DNA from: Pseudomonadaceae bacterium UBA5811
GTDB taxonomy: Bacteria > Pseudomonadota > Gammaproteobacteria > Pseudomonadales > Pseudomonadaceae
DNA: 17,145 nucleotides
Direction: 5' to 3'
Assembly (NCBI GenBank): GCA_002417905.1
Contig: DIDB01000066.1
Coordinates: 1-17,145 of the forward strand
Shown here: piece after piece, positions 1-9,134 of the stretch
How positions within the stretch are numbered: the first letter of the stretch is position 1
How the letters are laid out: each line of letters opens with the position of its first letter
Notes under the pieces: model-generated
The model's database searches: none
What the model saw: only the letters and a program-made list of their open reading frames with translations
What the model was told of the DNA's origin: nothing
Made by a program: the position numbers and the translations under genes

Positions 1-60
1 CTCCGGCTGCTGCTGAATGGGTTTGCTACGCCAACTGTCGGGAGTCCAGCTCTGTTTCAT
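1..60 (-). CDS. 3-deoxy-7-phosphoheptulonate synthase, class II (5' fragment)
   Basis: Only the first 20 codons are present; the gene runs off the left edge. The peptide reads MKQSWTPDSWRSKPIQQQPE. This matches my recollection of the conserved start of class II (plant/microbial type) DAHP synthases, W-x-P-x-SWRSKPI-x-Q-x-P, which is normally followed by YPD. The enzyme condenses phosphoenolpyruvate with erythrose-4-phosphate, the first step of the shikimate pathway, in the cytoplasm. The start is the ATG at 60-58, and no convincing Shine-Dalgarno sequence precedes it. No catalytic residues are visible because they lie in the missing part. The call rests on one short motif and is otherwise inference. 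Confidence 0.72.
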   Translation of the reverse strand, partial: MKQSWTPDSWRSKPIQQQPE

Positions 61-294
61 CAAAACCACGCTATCTGTTTGCAGTCAATCAGGATCAGGG
101 AAAGAAAGACCAGCCTTCCGTCTGTCGCCAGAACAGCCCGCGGCCATTTCTGCCTGCTTTTTACAGCCCAGGCTCAAACGATAAGGTATTTTCAGCAAGA
201 CCAGAATGATTTTCTCAAGGCAGCGCAGAGGATTCCGGCAAAGAGTACCGAACGGCTGCCAGGCCAGCTGACAGCCCGAGGCCAAAAGTGTGTA

Positions 295-516
295 TTACAG
301 GTTATCGACGATGGCGCGGAGAACCTGGCACTGCTCACAGTCACAGCGGTCCCGCTGTATCTGGAAAAACAGCTGGCCAGAACGGGCCGGAACAATGGCC
401 TCGGCCTGCCCGGTCGCAGGTATCCCCGCAAGGGAGGCCATGACCTGATCTGTCAGCAGTCCCAGAATATCTTTGTGGGCATTCAGTTGATGACCAACAG
501 CATTCACATTTTCCAT
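295..516 (-). CDS. Hypothetical small protein, 73 aa (doubtful)
   Basis: I do not recognise this product. The start at 516 is chosen because CAGGAG lies 6 nt upstream of the ATG, the best ribosome binding site in this region. The same frame stays open up to an ATG at 645, but that ATG lies inside the T-tract of the yfdX terminator, so the longer form is unlikely. The peptide begins MENVNAVGHQLNAHKDILGL, has no signal peptide or membrane segment, and ends with a CDCEQC cluster (CxCxxC) in RDRCDCEQCQVLRAIVDNL. It lies between yfdX and the DAHP synthase gene on the same strand. It may be a real small gene, a remnant or chance; codon use is not decisive. Confidence 0.33.
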   Translation of the reverse strand: MENVNAVGHQLNAHKDILGLLTDQVMASLAGIPATGQAEAIVPARSGQLFFQIQRDRCDCEQCQVLRAIVDNL

Positions 517-574
517 GGCAAACTCCTGCAGGAAAAACGAAACAACCGATGCATCAGCCTCAAAGGCACTGGCC

Positions 575-586
575 AACAGGCCTGTT
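575..586. repeat. 12-nt perfect palindrome AACAGGCCTGTT
   Basis: The 12 bases are identical to their reverse complement. They lie about 60 bp upstream of the doubtful 73-codon ORF and beyond the yfdX terminator. On the plus strand AGTTTTA follows, too weak for a terminator. It could be a binding site for a dimeric regulator or chance; no second copy was seen. Confidence 0.3.
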
Positions 587-642
587 AGTTTTATACCAGC
601 CTGGCTGGCGATATTGCCCCCGTCTTTAGGCCAGGAAAAATG

Positions 643-680
643 CAAAAAGGCCAGAGCGTGAGTTCCGGCCTTTTGTTTTT
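643..680 (-). terminator. Rho-independent terminator downstream of yfdX
   Basis: AAAAGGCC (645-652) pairs perfectly with GGCCTTTT (667-674) around a 14-nt loop. Read on the minus strand, the 3' arm runs into TTTTT and, after GCA, a second T-tract, about 60 bases beyond the yfdX stop. On the plus strand the stem is also followed by G and five Ts, so it may work in both directions. Confidence 0.75.
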
Positions 681-731
681 ATCGCTTTACAGCCGCAAAC
701 AGCAACCTAAAGCCATAACGCGGGCGTCCGC

Positions 732-1466
732 TTATTTTTTGCTGGCATCTCCGGCATCCGCAGCAGCTTCCGCTTCAGGCATTTCACTGATGGTCTCCGT
801 ATCGCTGATAATGCCCTCTTCAGCACCTTTCAGGGCCAGATTGGCCTCATAGTACTTGCCTGCTTTCAGCAGGGACTGGGCATCCTTCGCTGCCTGCAGC
901 GTATGCTTCAGCGGCATCAGGAATTCGGTTTCTGATACCCCGACACCCGCCAGACGCAAGGCCTCAATAGCCCCCCGATGATCGCCTTTTTTGAACTTTT
1001 CATTGGCCTTGTCAATGGCCTGCTGTTTGTCTGGCGTAGAAACATAATTTTCTGCTACCGCAACCTCCGCATCAATCACGATATAGTCATAATCGTTGCG
1101 CGGAGATTTTTTGCTGGTCTTGACAAACTCTTTCCAGTCTTCCTGATCGATAGATAGCAGCGTAACAGCATGATCAACAGCTTTGACTGCCTCTTCCGGA
1201 TAACCACTAAACAGGGACAGCCGGGCCCGCTGGATTTCATACATCGCTTCATATCCCTGACGGGAGATATTGAACAGCTTGTCCTGCCGCCCTGCAGGAG
1301 CCGCTACTTCCGGAGTGGCCGCGCTATCTTTTTTGGCTTCATCAGTAGCGGCAGATACTGCTGGTACGGCTGCAGCCGGAGTAGCCGCTGCATCTTTTTC
1401 CTCAGCCCAGGCATGGGAAGACAGAATTGCCAGAGAAAGTAGTGTTGCTTTAATAGAGTGCTTCAT
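732..1466 (-). CDS. yfdX: YfdX-family exported protein
   Basis: 244 aa. Residues 1-21 form a signal peptide: MKHSIK, then the hydrophobic ATLLSLAILSSH, with a likely cut after AWA, so the product is probably periplasmic. An Ala/Pro/Lys-rich linker follows (about 22-60), then an alpha-helical domain (about 61-225) with the look of the YfdX family (PF10938): FNISRQGYEAMYEIQRARLSLF, a DYIVIDAEV stretch and repeated helices near KFKKGDHRGAIEALRLAGV. In E. coli yfdX belongs to the EvgA-controlled acid/stress regulon; its biochemical role is not settled. It lies on the same strand as ihfA but 449 bases downstream, and it has its own terminator, so it is probably a separate unit. The Shine-Dalgarno sequence is weak (AGGT). 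Family confidence is good, function is not. Confidence 0.85.
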   Translation of the reverse strand: MKHSIKATLLSLAILSSHAWAEEKDAAATPAAAVPAVSAATDEAKKDSAATPEVAAPAGRQDKLFNISRQGYEAMYEIQRARLSLFSGYPEEAVKAVDHAVTLLSIDQEDWKEFVKTSKKSPRNDYDYIVIDAEVAVAENYVSTPDKQQAIDKANEKFKKGDHRGAIEALRLAGVGVSETEFLMPLKHTLQAAKDAQSLLKAGKYYEANLALKGAEEGIISDTETISEMPEAEAAADAGDASKK

Positions 1467-1915
1467 CGTACTGACCTAGACGCCATACTTGGTTTGTGTG
1501 GAAGGTTAGGATAAAACCTGACAGCAGGTATCTGAAGAAAGTCAAATAATCCATTCCTGTCAAGATATTTTCCTGAAAGAATTATTACCTGACTCTTCGC
1601 CTGATACCAGCCACGAGAGAAATATATTGTTACAAGCGTAGCCGTAAAGCCACACCAGAAGCCTGCCAGGCACGATAACAACCCAGCAGACAACATGGAG
1701 TACAAGCAGCCTAAAACCCGAAGCTTCCGGTAACTCCAATTCCCTGATCACTAACGTAGTTAGACGCCAGAACAAGCAGACAGCCTGTATCCTGCCTGAA
1801 TCGAGTAATACCATACAGGGTACACGGCAACACCCAATAAACAGACCATATGCCCCTACCCGACTTACCCGCATCGCACAGGCCAGCCAATCATGCTAAA
1901 GCAAGAAACTGCTTC
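1467..1915. other. Gene-free stretch between yfdX and ihfA
   Basis: This stretch is visibly more AT-rich than the translation cluster. No protein family is recognisable in any frame. The longest open frames (minus strand, 1560-1874 and 1463-1705) give hydrophobic, cysteine-rich or TTG-started peptides without a Shine-Dalgarno sequence. A minus-strand TTGACA (1563-1558) could be a -35 box for yfdX, but I find no matching -10. I see no clear terminator after ihfA, only a 5-bp AAGCA/TGCTT stem near 1896-1915, and no tRNA. Confidence 0.55.
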
Positions 1916-2221
1916 CTATTGCGGGGCGTTACCCGCATAGGCTTCTACCTTGGTCCGCAGCTTCTGGCCGGGCCGGAAAGTGACGACCCGCCGGGCCGTG
2001 ATAGGGATTTCTTCCCCGGTTTTCGGATTACGCCCCGGGCGCTGCCGCTTGTCACGCAGGTCAAAATTACCGAAGCCCGATAACTTCACCTGTTCACGCT
2101 GCTCCAGAGCCCGGCGAATTTCCTCAAAAAACAGCTCCACCAGCTCTTTGGCCTCCCGCTTGTTCAGACCAAGGTCCTCATACAGGCGCTCGGCCATTTC
2201 TGCCTTTGTCAGAGCTGTCAT
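1916..2221 (-). CDS. ihfA: Integration host factor subunit alpha
   Basis: 101 aa, the usual length for IHF-alpha. IHF is a heterodimer that bends DNA sharply and assists recombination, replication initiation and sigma-54 promoters. The N-terminus [20 protein letters not shown] and the helical dimer domain ([23 protein letters not shown]) are typical. The DNA-binding arm carries [12 protein letters not shown] with the Pro that intercalates in the minor groove, then [13 protein letters not shown]. The start lies 5 bases beyond the pheT stop, so the genes are translationally close. The Shine-Dalgarno sequence AAGGA is about 10 nt away and overlaps the end of pheT. It is the last gene of the thrS-to-ihfA cluster, a position common in proteobacteria. 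Confidence 0.97.
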   Translation of the reverse strand: MTALTKAEMAERLYEDLGLNKREAKELVELFFEEIRRALEQREQVKLSGFGNFDLRDKRQRPGRNPKTGEEIPITARRVVTFRPGQKLRTKVEAYAGNAPQ

Positions 2222-2226
2222 AAGGG

Positions 2227-4605
2227 TTACGTCCTTAACGTCGCACCAAATTTTTCATGTATTGAGCCAAGAATCTGCTGTATGCAGCTCTCCACTTCTT
2301 CATCGTTGAGCGTGCGGGATGGATGCTGCCAGGTCAAGGCTATAGCCAGGCTTTTGCGACCCTCGTCAACCCCTTTGCCCTGATAGACATCAAAAAGGCG
2401 CAATTCCGTCAGAAACTCCCCTGCAGCCCCCCGGATAGCCTCCAGCAGGCTGTCGGCGGGCAGCGTTTCGGGTACCAGAATGGCCAGATCCCGTTTCGTT
2501 TCCGGGAAGCGGGACAGCTCCTGAAATCCGGGCAGCGTTCCAGCCACCACCATGGCCAGATCCAGCTCAAACAGATAAACAGGCTGGTCAACTCCCAAGG
2601 CACCCAGCTGGCCGGGATGCAGGGCACCCAGCCAGCCCGCCGGGATACCCTGCCGTTCTATCCGTGCTGTCTGGCCGGGATGCAGAACCGGATGCTCTGC
2701 CGGAACAAAACGCCAGTCCTGACCCGTACCAGACAGACCAAGCATGGCTTCCACATCACCCTTGATGTCATAAAAATCGGCGGTCTTGCCGGGCTGGCCC
2801 CACAAGTCTGGCAGCAGATTTCCGGTCACCAGTCCGGCAATAACACTCTCCTGCTGCAAATTGGCCAGACTGCCCCGGAAGCATAGACCCGCCTCAAAGA
2901 GACGTACCCGGCTCTGCTGGCGATTCAGGTTATATTGCAATGCTTTGACCAGGCCCGGCCACAATGTCGAGCGCATTGCCGCCATATCCTGGGAAATGGG
3001 GTTGCTGAGCAGCAGGGGCGGATTCTGATGGTCAAAACGGACAAACAGCTCCGGATCAATAAAGCTATAAGTAATGGCCTCCTGATAACCCCGATCCACC
3101 AGCAGGCCTTTCAGGCGGGTCAAGGGAACAGTGGCCTCAGATGGAGCAGCCGGGGCCAGCCGGGCCTCCGGATAGCGGACAGGCAACTGGTCATAACCAT
3201 GCAGCCGGCCCAGCTCCTCAATCAGGTCTACCTCCAGACTGACATCAAAACGGTGTGAAGGGACACAGACCTGCCAATGGCCTTCACCTTCTGCCTGCAG
3301 GCTGAACCCGAGTGCTGTCAGCAGGGATTCTATACGGGCAGCAGACATGGGCAGGCCAAGCAGCTGCTCCACCCGGCTGGCCCGCAGGGTAACCAGCCCC
3401 GGAACAGGCAGATGCTGCGGACTGCCAATCTCGACAACCGGCCCCGCCTCTCCACCCACGATTTCCAGCAACAGGGCGGTGGCCCGCTCCATGGCACGCC
3501 GGGTCAGCTGCGGATCCACGCCACGCTCATAGCGGTGGGAAGACTCCGTATGCAAACCATAGGAACGGGCGGTTCCAGCCATGGCTACAACGTCAAAGAA
3601 GGCACTCTCCAGGAACAGGTCTCGGGTCCGCTCACTGACACCACTATGTTCTCCACCCATGACCCCTGCCATAGCCAGTGGCCGCTCATGGTCAGCAATG
3701 ACCAGTGTCTCCGGCTTGAGTGCAACCTCCTGGCCATCCAGCAGGACCAGCCGTTCGCCAGGCAGCGCCCGGCGCACCCGGATCCCCCCCCGGATCTCCT
3801 CAAGATCAAACGCATGCAGTGGCTGCCCCAGCTCCAGCATGACGTAGTTGGTCACATCCACAGCCGGATCAATGCTGCGGATACCACAGCGGCGCAGCCG
3901 CTCTGCCATCCACATCGGCACCGGCCGGGACAGGTCCACATTGCGGATCACCCGACCCAGATAGCGGGGACAGGCGACCGGCTCCAGGACCTCAACCGGG
4001 CGGACTTCATCATGGCGCGGCCGAACCGGCTCACAGGGCGGCGGAGCAACCGGCACACCATAAATGGCTCCGGTTTCACGGGCCAGACCGGCGATGGACA
4101 GACAGTCCCCCCGGTTGGGCGTCAGACCAATTTCAATGCACAGATCATCCAGCGCCAGATATCGGCGGATATCCTCACCAACCGGCGCATCGGCAGCCAG
4201 CTCCAGCAGACCGGCGTTTTCCTGGCTGATCTCCAGCTCGGCGGCCGAGCAGAGCATGCCAAAGGAGTCAATGCCCCGCAGCCGGGCTTTTTTGATCTGG
4301 AAGTCACCGGGCAGCCGGGCACCTATCATGGCCAGCGGCACTTTCAGTCCGGGCCGGACATTGGGAGCACCGCAGACAATCTGCAAGATGTCCTGGCCAT
4401 TACTGACCTGACAGACCTGCAGCTTCTCCGCATCAGGGTGTGGCTCAGCCGACAGCACCTCACCAATCACAACCCCGCTAAACACACCCGCCACCGGATC
4501 GGCAGCATCCACTTCCAGCCCGACCATCGACAGACGGGCCACCAGTTCATCACTGGAAACCGGTGGCCTTACCCATGTGCGCAACCACTGCTCACTGAAC
4601 TTCAT
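2227..4605 (-). CDS. pheT: Phenylalanine--tRNA ligase subunit beta
   Basis: 792 aa, the normal length for the bacterial beta subunit. With PheS it forms the cytoplasmic alpha2beta2 enzyme that charges tRNA-Phe. Domains in order: an EMAP-like tRNA-binding domain at about 40-150 ([20 protein letters not shown] and [15 protein letters not shown]); the B3/B4 editing region at about 200-380 ([19 protein letters not shown]); B5 at about 400-475; the catalytic-like core at about 480-680; and a C-terminal anticodon-binding fold ([20 protein letters not shown] to the end). The start ATG at 4605 has GGAG 7 nt upstream. The gene begins 33 bases after pheS ends. No damage is seen. Confidence 0.98.
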   Translation of the reverse strand: MKFSEQWLRTWVRPPVSSDELVARLSMVGLEVDAADPVAGVFSGVVIGEVLSAEPHPDAEKLQVCQVSNGQDILQIVCGAPNVRPGLKVPLAMIGARLPGDFQIKKARLRGIDSFGMLCSAAELEISQENAGLLELAADAPVGEDIRRYLALDDLCIEIGLTPNRGDCLSIAGLARETGAIYGVPVAPPPCEPVRPRHDEVRPVEVLEPVACPRYLGRVIRNVDLSRPVPMWMAERLRRCGIRSIDPAVDVTNYVMLELGQPLHAFDLEEIRGGIRVRRALPGERLVLLDGQEVALKPETLVIADHERPLAMAGVMGGEHSGVSERTRDLFLESAFFDVVAMAGTARSYGLHTESSHRYERGVDPQLTRRAMERATALLLEIVGGEAGPVVEIGSPQHLPVPGLVTLRASRVEQLLGLPMSAARIESLLTALGFSLQAEGEGHWQVCVPSHRFDVSLEVDLIEELGRLHGYDQLPVRYPEARLAPAAPSEATVPLTRLKGLLVDRGYQEAITYSFIDPELFVRFDHQNPPLLLSNPISQDMAAMRSTLWPGLVKALQYNLNRQQSRVRLFEAGLCFRGSLANLQQESVIAGLVTGNLLPDLWGQPGKTADFYDIKGDVEAMLGLSGTGQDWRFVPAEHPVLHPGQTARIERQGIPAGWLGALHPGQLGALGVDQPVYLFELDLAMVVAGTLPGFQELSRFPETKRDLAILVPETLPADSLLEAIRGAAGEFLTELRLFDVYQGKGVDEGRKSLAIALTWQHPSRTLNDEEVESCIQQILGSIHEKFGATLRT

Positions 4606-4638
4606 GCTGTTCTCCCGAATATCCTCAAGCGCCAGTGA

Positions 4639-5702
<1,064 letters not shown>

Positions 5703-5717
5703 AAGCCCCGATACGAA

Positions 5718-5748
5718 ATAGGGGAAGAACCACAGGCTCTTCCCCTAT
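5718..5748 (-). promoter_or_regulatory. pheS leader hairpin 2 (11-bp stem)
   Basis: ATAGGGGAAGA (5718-5728) pairs perfectly with TCTTCCCCTAT (5738-5748), loop 9 nt. On the minus strand TTTCG follows. The CCCC of the 3' arm could instead pair with a GGGG at 5705-5708 that is followed by CTTTTG, so two mutually exclusive folds are possible. That arrangement resembles an attenuator, but no Phe-rich leader peptide is evident. Confidence 0.55.
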
Positions 5749-5766
5749 CCGGTTACGCTATTGATG

Positions 5767-5786
5767 AATCCCGGACAACCGGGATT
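5767..5786 (-). promoter_or_regulatory. rplT 3' hairpin (8-bp stem, tetraloop)
   Basis: AATCCCGG (5767-5774) and CCGGGATT (5779-5786) form a perfect 8-bp stem with a 4-nt loop, 10 bases after the rplT stop. No T-run follows on the minus strand, so it may protect the 3' end of the ribosomal-protein message or mark a processing site rather than terminate transcription. Confidence 0.5.
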
Positions 5787-5796
5787 ACCGCAGCAA

Positions 5797-6153
5797 TCAG
5801 GCCAGAGAGGCCTTTGCTTTTTCAACGATAGCAGTAAAAGCCAGCTTCTCGTTCACGGCCAGATCAGCCAGCACCTTGCGGTCGATCTCAATGGCTGCCC
5901 TTTTCAGACCAGCGATCAGCCGGCTGTAAGACAGGCCATTCTGACGGGCGCCGGCATTGATCCGGGCAATCCACAGGGCACGGAACTGGCGCTTGCGCTG
6001 GCGACGGTCACGGTAGGCATATTGACCAGCCTTGATAACCGCCTGCTTGGCAACCCGGAATACCCGGGAACGGGCTCCGTAATAACCTTTGGCAAGCTTC
6101 AGGATTTTTTTGTGACGACGACGGGCAATAACGCCACGCTTAACACGAGCCAT
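5797..6153 (-). CDS. rplT: Large ribosomal subunit protein bL20
   Basis: 118 aa, the standard length. L20 binds 23S rRNA early in 50S assembly and in E. coli represses translation of the rpmI-rplT message. The long, very basic N-terminal helix ([26 protein letters not shown]...RKRQFRALW) is followed by the globular RNA-binding domain, including [16 protein letters not shown] and [13 protein letters not shown]. It starts 24 bases after the rpmI stop, in the usual rpmI-rplT order. Confidence 0.98.
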   Translation of the reverse strand: MARVKRGVIARRRHKKILKLAKGYYGARSRVFRVAKQAVIKAGQYAYRDRRQRKRQFRALWIARINAGARQNGLSYSRLIAGLKRAAIEIDRKVLADLAVNEKLAFTAIVEKAKASLA

Positions 6154-6177
6154 AATCTGTTTCCTGTCCTGGGCGGA

Positions 6178-6372
6178 TTAACGAACGCGCAGCATGCGCT
6201 CTACCTTGGCAACATCAGACGGGTGCAGCAGACTGCAACCCCGCAGCTGACGCTTACGCTTGGTAGTCATCTTGGTCAGAATGTGGCTTTTGAATGCGTG
6301 CTTGTGCTTGAAGCCCGAAGCCGTTTTCTTGAAGCGCTTTGCAGCGCCGCTCTTGGTTTTCATCTTTGGCAT
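6178..6372 (-). CDS. rpmI: Large ribosomal subunit protein bL35
   Basis: 64 aa, the usual size. It is a small basic protein of the 50S subunit. The sequence [20 protein letters not shown] and the following H- and K-rich stretch, ending in [15 protein letters not shown], are typical for bL35. GGAG lies upstream of the ATG. It sits 63 bases after infC and 24 bases before rplT. In E. coli the rpmI start region is the target of L20 repression; I did not identify the matching L20 site here. Confidence 0.97.
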   Translation of the reverse strand: MPKMKTKSGAAKRFKKTASGFKHKHAFKSHILTKMTTKRKRQLRGCSLLHPSDVAKVERMLRVR

Positions 6373-6435
6373 GTTCTGAATACTCCGTATTCACTCAATA
6401 ACGAATAGCCACAAGGCCTGCCAGTGCCCTGGAAG

Positions 6436-6981
6436 CTACTTTCTCTTTTTGGGTGCGATAACCATCATCAGCTGGCGTCCTTCCAGCTTGGGCTGCTGCT
6501 CCACCGTACCCAGCTCGACAAGGTCAGCCTCGACCCGCTTCAGCAGTTCAAGCCCCAGCTCCTGGTGAGCCATTTCACGGCCCCGGAACCGCAGGGAAAC
6601 CTTGGCCCGGTCTCCCTCATTGAGGAAGCGGATCAGGTTACGCAGCTTGACCTGATAGTCGCCCTCTTCCGTTCCAGGGCGAAACTTGATTTCCTTGACC
6701 TGGACCTGCTTCTGGTTCTTCTTGGCTGCAGCAACCTGTTTCTTTTTCTCGAACAGGTGCTTGCCATAGTCCATGATCCGGCAGACTGGCGGAACAGCAT
6801 CAGCCGCAATCTCGACCAGATCCAGCTTGGCCTCTTCGGCAATCTGCAGGGCTTCATCCAGCGAAACGATACCAACCTGCTCGCCATCCGCACCAATCAG
6901 CCGGACCTCGCGTGCCGAGATGTTTTCGTTGATTGGCGGTTTCGGCTGAGCCCGTTTTTCTTGTCTCATTTCACGCTTAAT
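6436..6981 (-). CDS. infC: Translation initiation factor IF-3 (AUU start)
   Basis: 181 aa if translation starts at the AUU codon 6981-6979; E. coli IF-3 has 180. IF-3 keeps 30S subunits free and discriminates against non-canonical start codons. The N-domain contains [23 protein letters not shown] and [22 protein letters not shown]. After a lysine-rich linker (about 88-103), the C-domain has [32 protein letters not shown] and [14 protein letters not shown]. The first ATG (6969-6967) has no Shine-Dalgarno sequence, whereas GGAG (6993-6990) precedes two tandem AUU codons at 6984-6979. From the second AUU the protein begins (M)[17 protein letters not shown], close in length to E. coli, whose infC starts at AUU. 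The gene starts within 10 bases of the thrS stop. Confidence 0.96.
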   Translation of the reverse strand: MKREMRQEKRAQPKPPINENISAREVRLIGADGEQVGIVSLDEALQIAEEAKLDLVEIAADAVPPVCRIMDYGKHLFEKKKQVAAAKKNQKQVQVKEIKFRPGTEEGDYQVKLRNLIRFLNEGDRAKVSLRFRGREMAHQELGLELLKRVEADLVELGTVEQQPKLEGRQLMMVIAPKKRK

Positions 6982-6993
6982 AATCGTTACTCC
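6979..6993 (-). promoter_or_regulatory. infC ribosome binding site with tandem AUU start codons
   Basis: On the minus strand the order is GGAG, then the thrS stop TAA, CG, ATT, ATT. Spacing from GGAG to the first ATT is 5 nt and to the second 8 nt. The GGAG overlaps the last codons of thrS, implying coupling. An AUU start is what lets IF-3 repress its own synthesis in E. coli. Confidence 0.8.
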
Positions 6994-8909
6994 GTCACTT
7001 TTCTGCCACGCAGGGACACGCTTCTGGCCAGTACATCCGCAAACTGCCCGACAGGCATGCTGCCCAGATCGGCACCATCGCGGGTGCGTACGGCTACGGA
7101 TCCCGTCTCAACTTCCCGGTCGCCGATAACCAGCAGATAGGGAACTTTGAGCAAAGTATGCTCGCGGATTTTAAAGCCGATTTTCTCGTTTCTCAAGTCA
7201 GCATTGACCCGGAATCCCTGGCTGGCCAGGGTTTTTTCCACGCTCCGGGAAAAGTCGGCCTGCCTGTCGGTGATGTTCATCACCACGGCCTGGACCGGGG
7301 CCAACCAGGCCGGAAAGGCACCCTCGTAATGCTCGATCAGAATACCGATAAAACGCTCGAAAGAGCCCAGAATCGCCCGGTGCAGCATGACAGGATGCTT
7401 GCGGCTGTTGTCTTCACCCACATACTCTGCACCCAGCCGGACCGGCAAATTGAAGTCCAGCTGCAGGGTTCCGCACTGCCAGACCCGTCCCAGGCAGTCT
7501 TTCAGGGAAAACTCGATTTTGGGTCCATAAAATGCCCCCTCGCCCGGCTGCAGCTCATAGGGCAGGCCGGCACTGTCCAAAGCAGCCGCCAGGGCAGCCT
7601 CGGCCTGATCCCACAGATCATCAGAACCCACCCGCTTTTCTGGCCGGGTGGACAGTTTCAGCTGGATGTCCTCAAAACCAAAATCAGCATAAACCGCCCG
7701 GGTCAGCTGGATAAAGGCTGCCGACTCGCTCTGCATCTGCTCTTCAGTGCAGAAAATATGTGCGTCATCCTGGGTAAAGCCACGCACCCGCATGATGCCA
7801 TGCAGGGCACCGGAAGGCTCATTACGGTGGCAGGCGCCAAACTCGGCCAGCCGCAGGGGCAATTCCCGGTAGCTTTTCAGCCCCTGGTTATACACCTGGA
7901 CATGGCAGGGACAGTTCATCGGTTTGATGGCATAGTCCCGGCTTTCCGACTCCGTGGTGAACATGTTCTCCGCATAGTTGGCCCAGTGCCCGGATTTCTC
8001 CCAGAGAATCCGGTCCACCACCTGGGGCGTACGAATCTCCAGGTAGCCGTTCTCACGCTGGACCTGGCGCATGTACTGCTCCAGTGCCTGGTAGAGTGTC
8101 CAGCCATCTGGGTGCCAGAACACCATGCCCGGAGCTTCTTCCTGGGTATGAAACAGCCCCATCCGCTTGCCGATCTTGCGGTGATCGCGCTTCTCGGCTT
8201 CCTCGATACGCTGCAAGTAAGCGGCCAGCTGCTTCTTGTCCGCCCAGGCCGTGCCATAAATCCGCTGCAGCTGCTCGTTTTTTGAGTCGCCCCGCCAGTA
8301 AGCCCCGGACAGCCGGGTCAGCTTGAAGGCTTTCAGAAAGCGGGTATTGGGCACATGGGGACCACGGCACATATCCACATATTCTTCGTGATAGTAAAGG
8401 CCCATGGCCTGTTCATCAGGCATGTCCTCAATCAGGCGCAGCTTGTAGTCTTCACCGCGCTGGCGGAATACGGCGATGACTTCATCCCGGGGCGTCATTT
8501 TCTTGATGACATCATATTCCCGGTCAATCAGCTCCCGCATCCGCTCTTCAATGGCCGCCAGATCACTCAGGGTAAAAGGCCGCTCACAGGCAATATCGTA
8601 GTAAAAACCGTCCTCAATAACCGGCCCGATGACCATCTTTGCTGCGGGATACAGCTGCTTGACCGCATGACCAATCAGGTGAGCACAGGAATGGCGGATA
8701 ATCTCCAGCCCCTCCTGATCCTTCGGAGTAATGATTTGCAGCGTGGCATCCTGGTCAATCAGGTCACAGGCATCCACCAGACGGCCGTTGACCCGGCCCG
8801 CCAGGGTGGCTTTGGCCAGACCAGCCCCGATAGAGCGGGCGACCTCGGCCACGGAAACCGGATGGTCAAATGAACGGCTGCTGCCGTCGGGAAGAGTAAT
8901 GACAGGCAT
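6987..8909 (-). CDS. thrS: Threonine--tRNA ligase
   Basis: 640 aa; E. coli has 642. A cytoplasmic class II synthetase that charges tRNA-Thr. Domains: TGS at 1-62 ([20 protein letters not shown]); the N2 editing domain, with H73 and H77 in HSCAHLIGH and the later [13 protein letters not shown]; and the catalytic core ([59 protein letters not shown]), in which the Cys and two His of the zinc site can be seen. A C-terminal anticodon-binding domain follows ([14 protein letters not shown] onward). The start at 8909 is chosen because GGAGAGGAGG lies just upstream and TGS domains begin with this Met; an ATG 11 codons earlier adds residues homologues lack and lies inside the leader hairpin. Confidence 0.98.
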   Translation of the reverse strand: MPVITLPDGSSRSFDHPVSVAEVARSIGAGLAKATLAGRVNGRLVDACDLIDQDATLQIITPKDQEGLEIIRHSCAHLIGHAVKQLYPAAKMVIGPVIEDGFYYDIACERPFTLSDLAAIEERMRELIDREYDVIKKMTPRDEVIAVFRQRGEDYKLRLIEDMPDEQAMGLYYHEEYVDMCRGPHVPNTRFLKAFKLTRLSGAYWRGDSKNEQLQRIYGTAWADKKQLAAYLQRIEEAEKRDHRKIGKRMGLFHTQEEAPGMVFWHPDGWTLYQALEQYMRQVQRENGYLEIRTPQVVDRILWEKSGHWANYAENMFTTESESRDYAIKPMNCPCHVQVYNQGLKSYRELPLRLAEFGACHRNEPSGALHGIMRVRGFTQDDAHIFCTEEQMQSESAAFIQLTRAVYADFGFEDIQLKLSTRPEKRVGSDDLWDQAEAALAAALDSAGLPYELQPGEGAFYGPKIEFSLKDCLGRVWQCGTLQLDFNLPVRLGAEYVGEDNSRKHPVMLHRAILGSFERFIGILIEHYEGAFPAWLAPVQAVVMNITDRQADFSRSVEKTLASQGFRVNADLRNEKIGFKIREHTLLKVPYLLVIGDREVETGSVAVRTRDGADLGSMPVGQFADVLARSVSLRGRKVTE

Positions 8910-8928
8910 GGCGCCTCCTCTCCTAGTG

Positions 8929-8949
8929 GTGACCCCTACCAAAGGTCAC
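8929..8949 (-). promoter_or_regulatory. thrS translational operator, tRNA-Thr anticodon-arm mimic
   Basis: In the mRNA sense GUGACC (8949-8944) pairs with GGUCAC (8934-8929), extended by a U-G pair, leaving the 7-nt loop UUGGUAG. Read as an anticodon loop this gives U33, anticodon GGU and A37, exactly what a tRNA-Thr(GGU) arm shows. The anticodon-like bases lie 31 to 29 nt upstream of the start, next to the Shine-Dalgarno sequence. In E. coli a similar hairpin in the thrS leader binds ThrRS and blocks the ribosome. A possible second stem upstream is AGCCA (8994-8990) with TGGCT (8967-8963). Confidence 0.62.
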
Positions 8950-9064
8950 ATGGGTTGGGATGAGCCAGTAAGCGGTCAGGATGGCGTCATGGCTGCATGG
9001 AGAATGCGTCAGGAGTCAGCAGAACCGAACCGGAGTCACTGGAATTTCAGGGCAAGGCCAGCAT

Positions 9065-9110
9065 ACCGGCAGGCCGCAGCCAGCTATCTTAGCCGGTTCG
9101 GCCTGCCGGT
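9065..9110. repeat. 12-bp perfect inverted repeat between the channel gene and thrS
   Basis: ACCGGCAGGCCG (9065-9076) is the exact reverse complement of 9099-9110, with a 22-nt loop. It lies 24 bases past the stop of the channel gene and about 155 bases before thrS. There is no T-tract on either side, so it is not a classical terminator. It may be a transcript-end hairpin or a regulatory stem ahead of thrS. No further copy was seen. Confidence 0.55.
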
Positions 9111-9134
9111 AAACGCTTTTATACGGGCAATGCC

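Larger units (their letters stand above)
61..731. other. Sparse region between yfdX and the DAHP synthase gene
   Basis: No gene here can be assigned to a family. The yfdX terminator and a 12-nt perfect palindrome lie within it, and one short reading frame on the minus strand (295-516) has a good ribosome binding site. The 234 bases just before the DAHP synthase start show no convincing promoter. A TTGACT hexamer at 83-88 (minus strand) has no matching -10 box at a normal distance. No tRNA T-loop motif was seen on either strand. Confidence 0.5.

Noticed and set aside
79..588. Plus-strand ORF of 169 codons near the left edge
   Set aside because: No ribosome binding site, no family resemblance, and the minus-strand frame in the same place has better start signals.
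1463..1705. Minus-strand ORF of 80 codons with a hydrophobic start whose stop overlaps the yfdX start as ATGA
   Set aside because: It needs a TTG start, has no Shine-Dalgarno sequence at the TTG or at the internal ATG, and resembles no family; the overlap alone is weak evidence.
1560..1874. Minus-strand ORF of 104 codons rich in Cys, Val and Leu
   Set aside because: No ribosome binding site, no recognisable domain and composition typical of a chance frame in a non-coding gap.
3277..4638. Plus-strand ORF of 453 codons
   Set aside because: It lies antisense to pheT, whose frame is complete and conserved; the peptide is Gln/His/Pro-rich shadow translation.
7158..8285. Plus-strand ORF of 375 codons
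   Set aside because: Antisense shadow of thrS.
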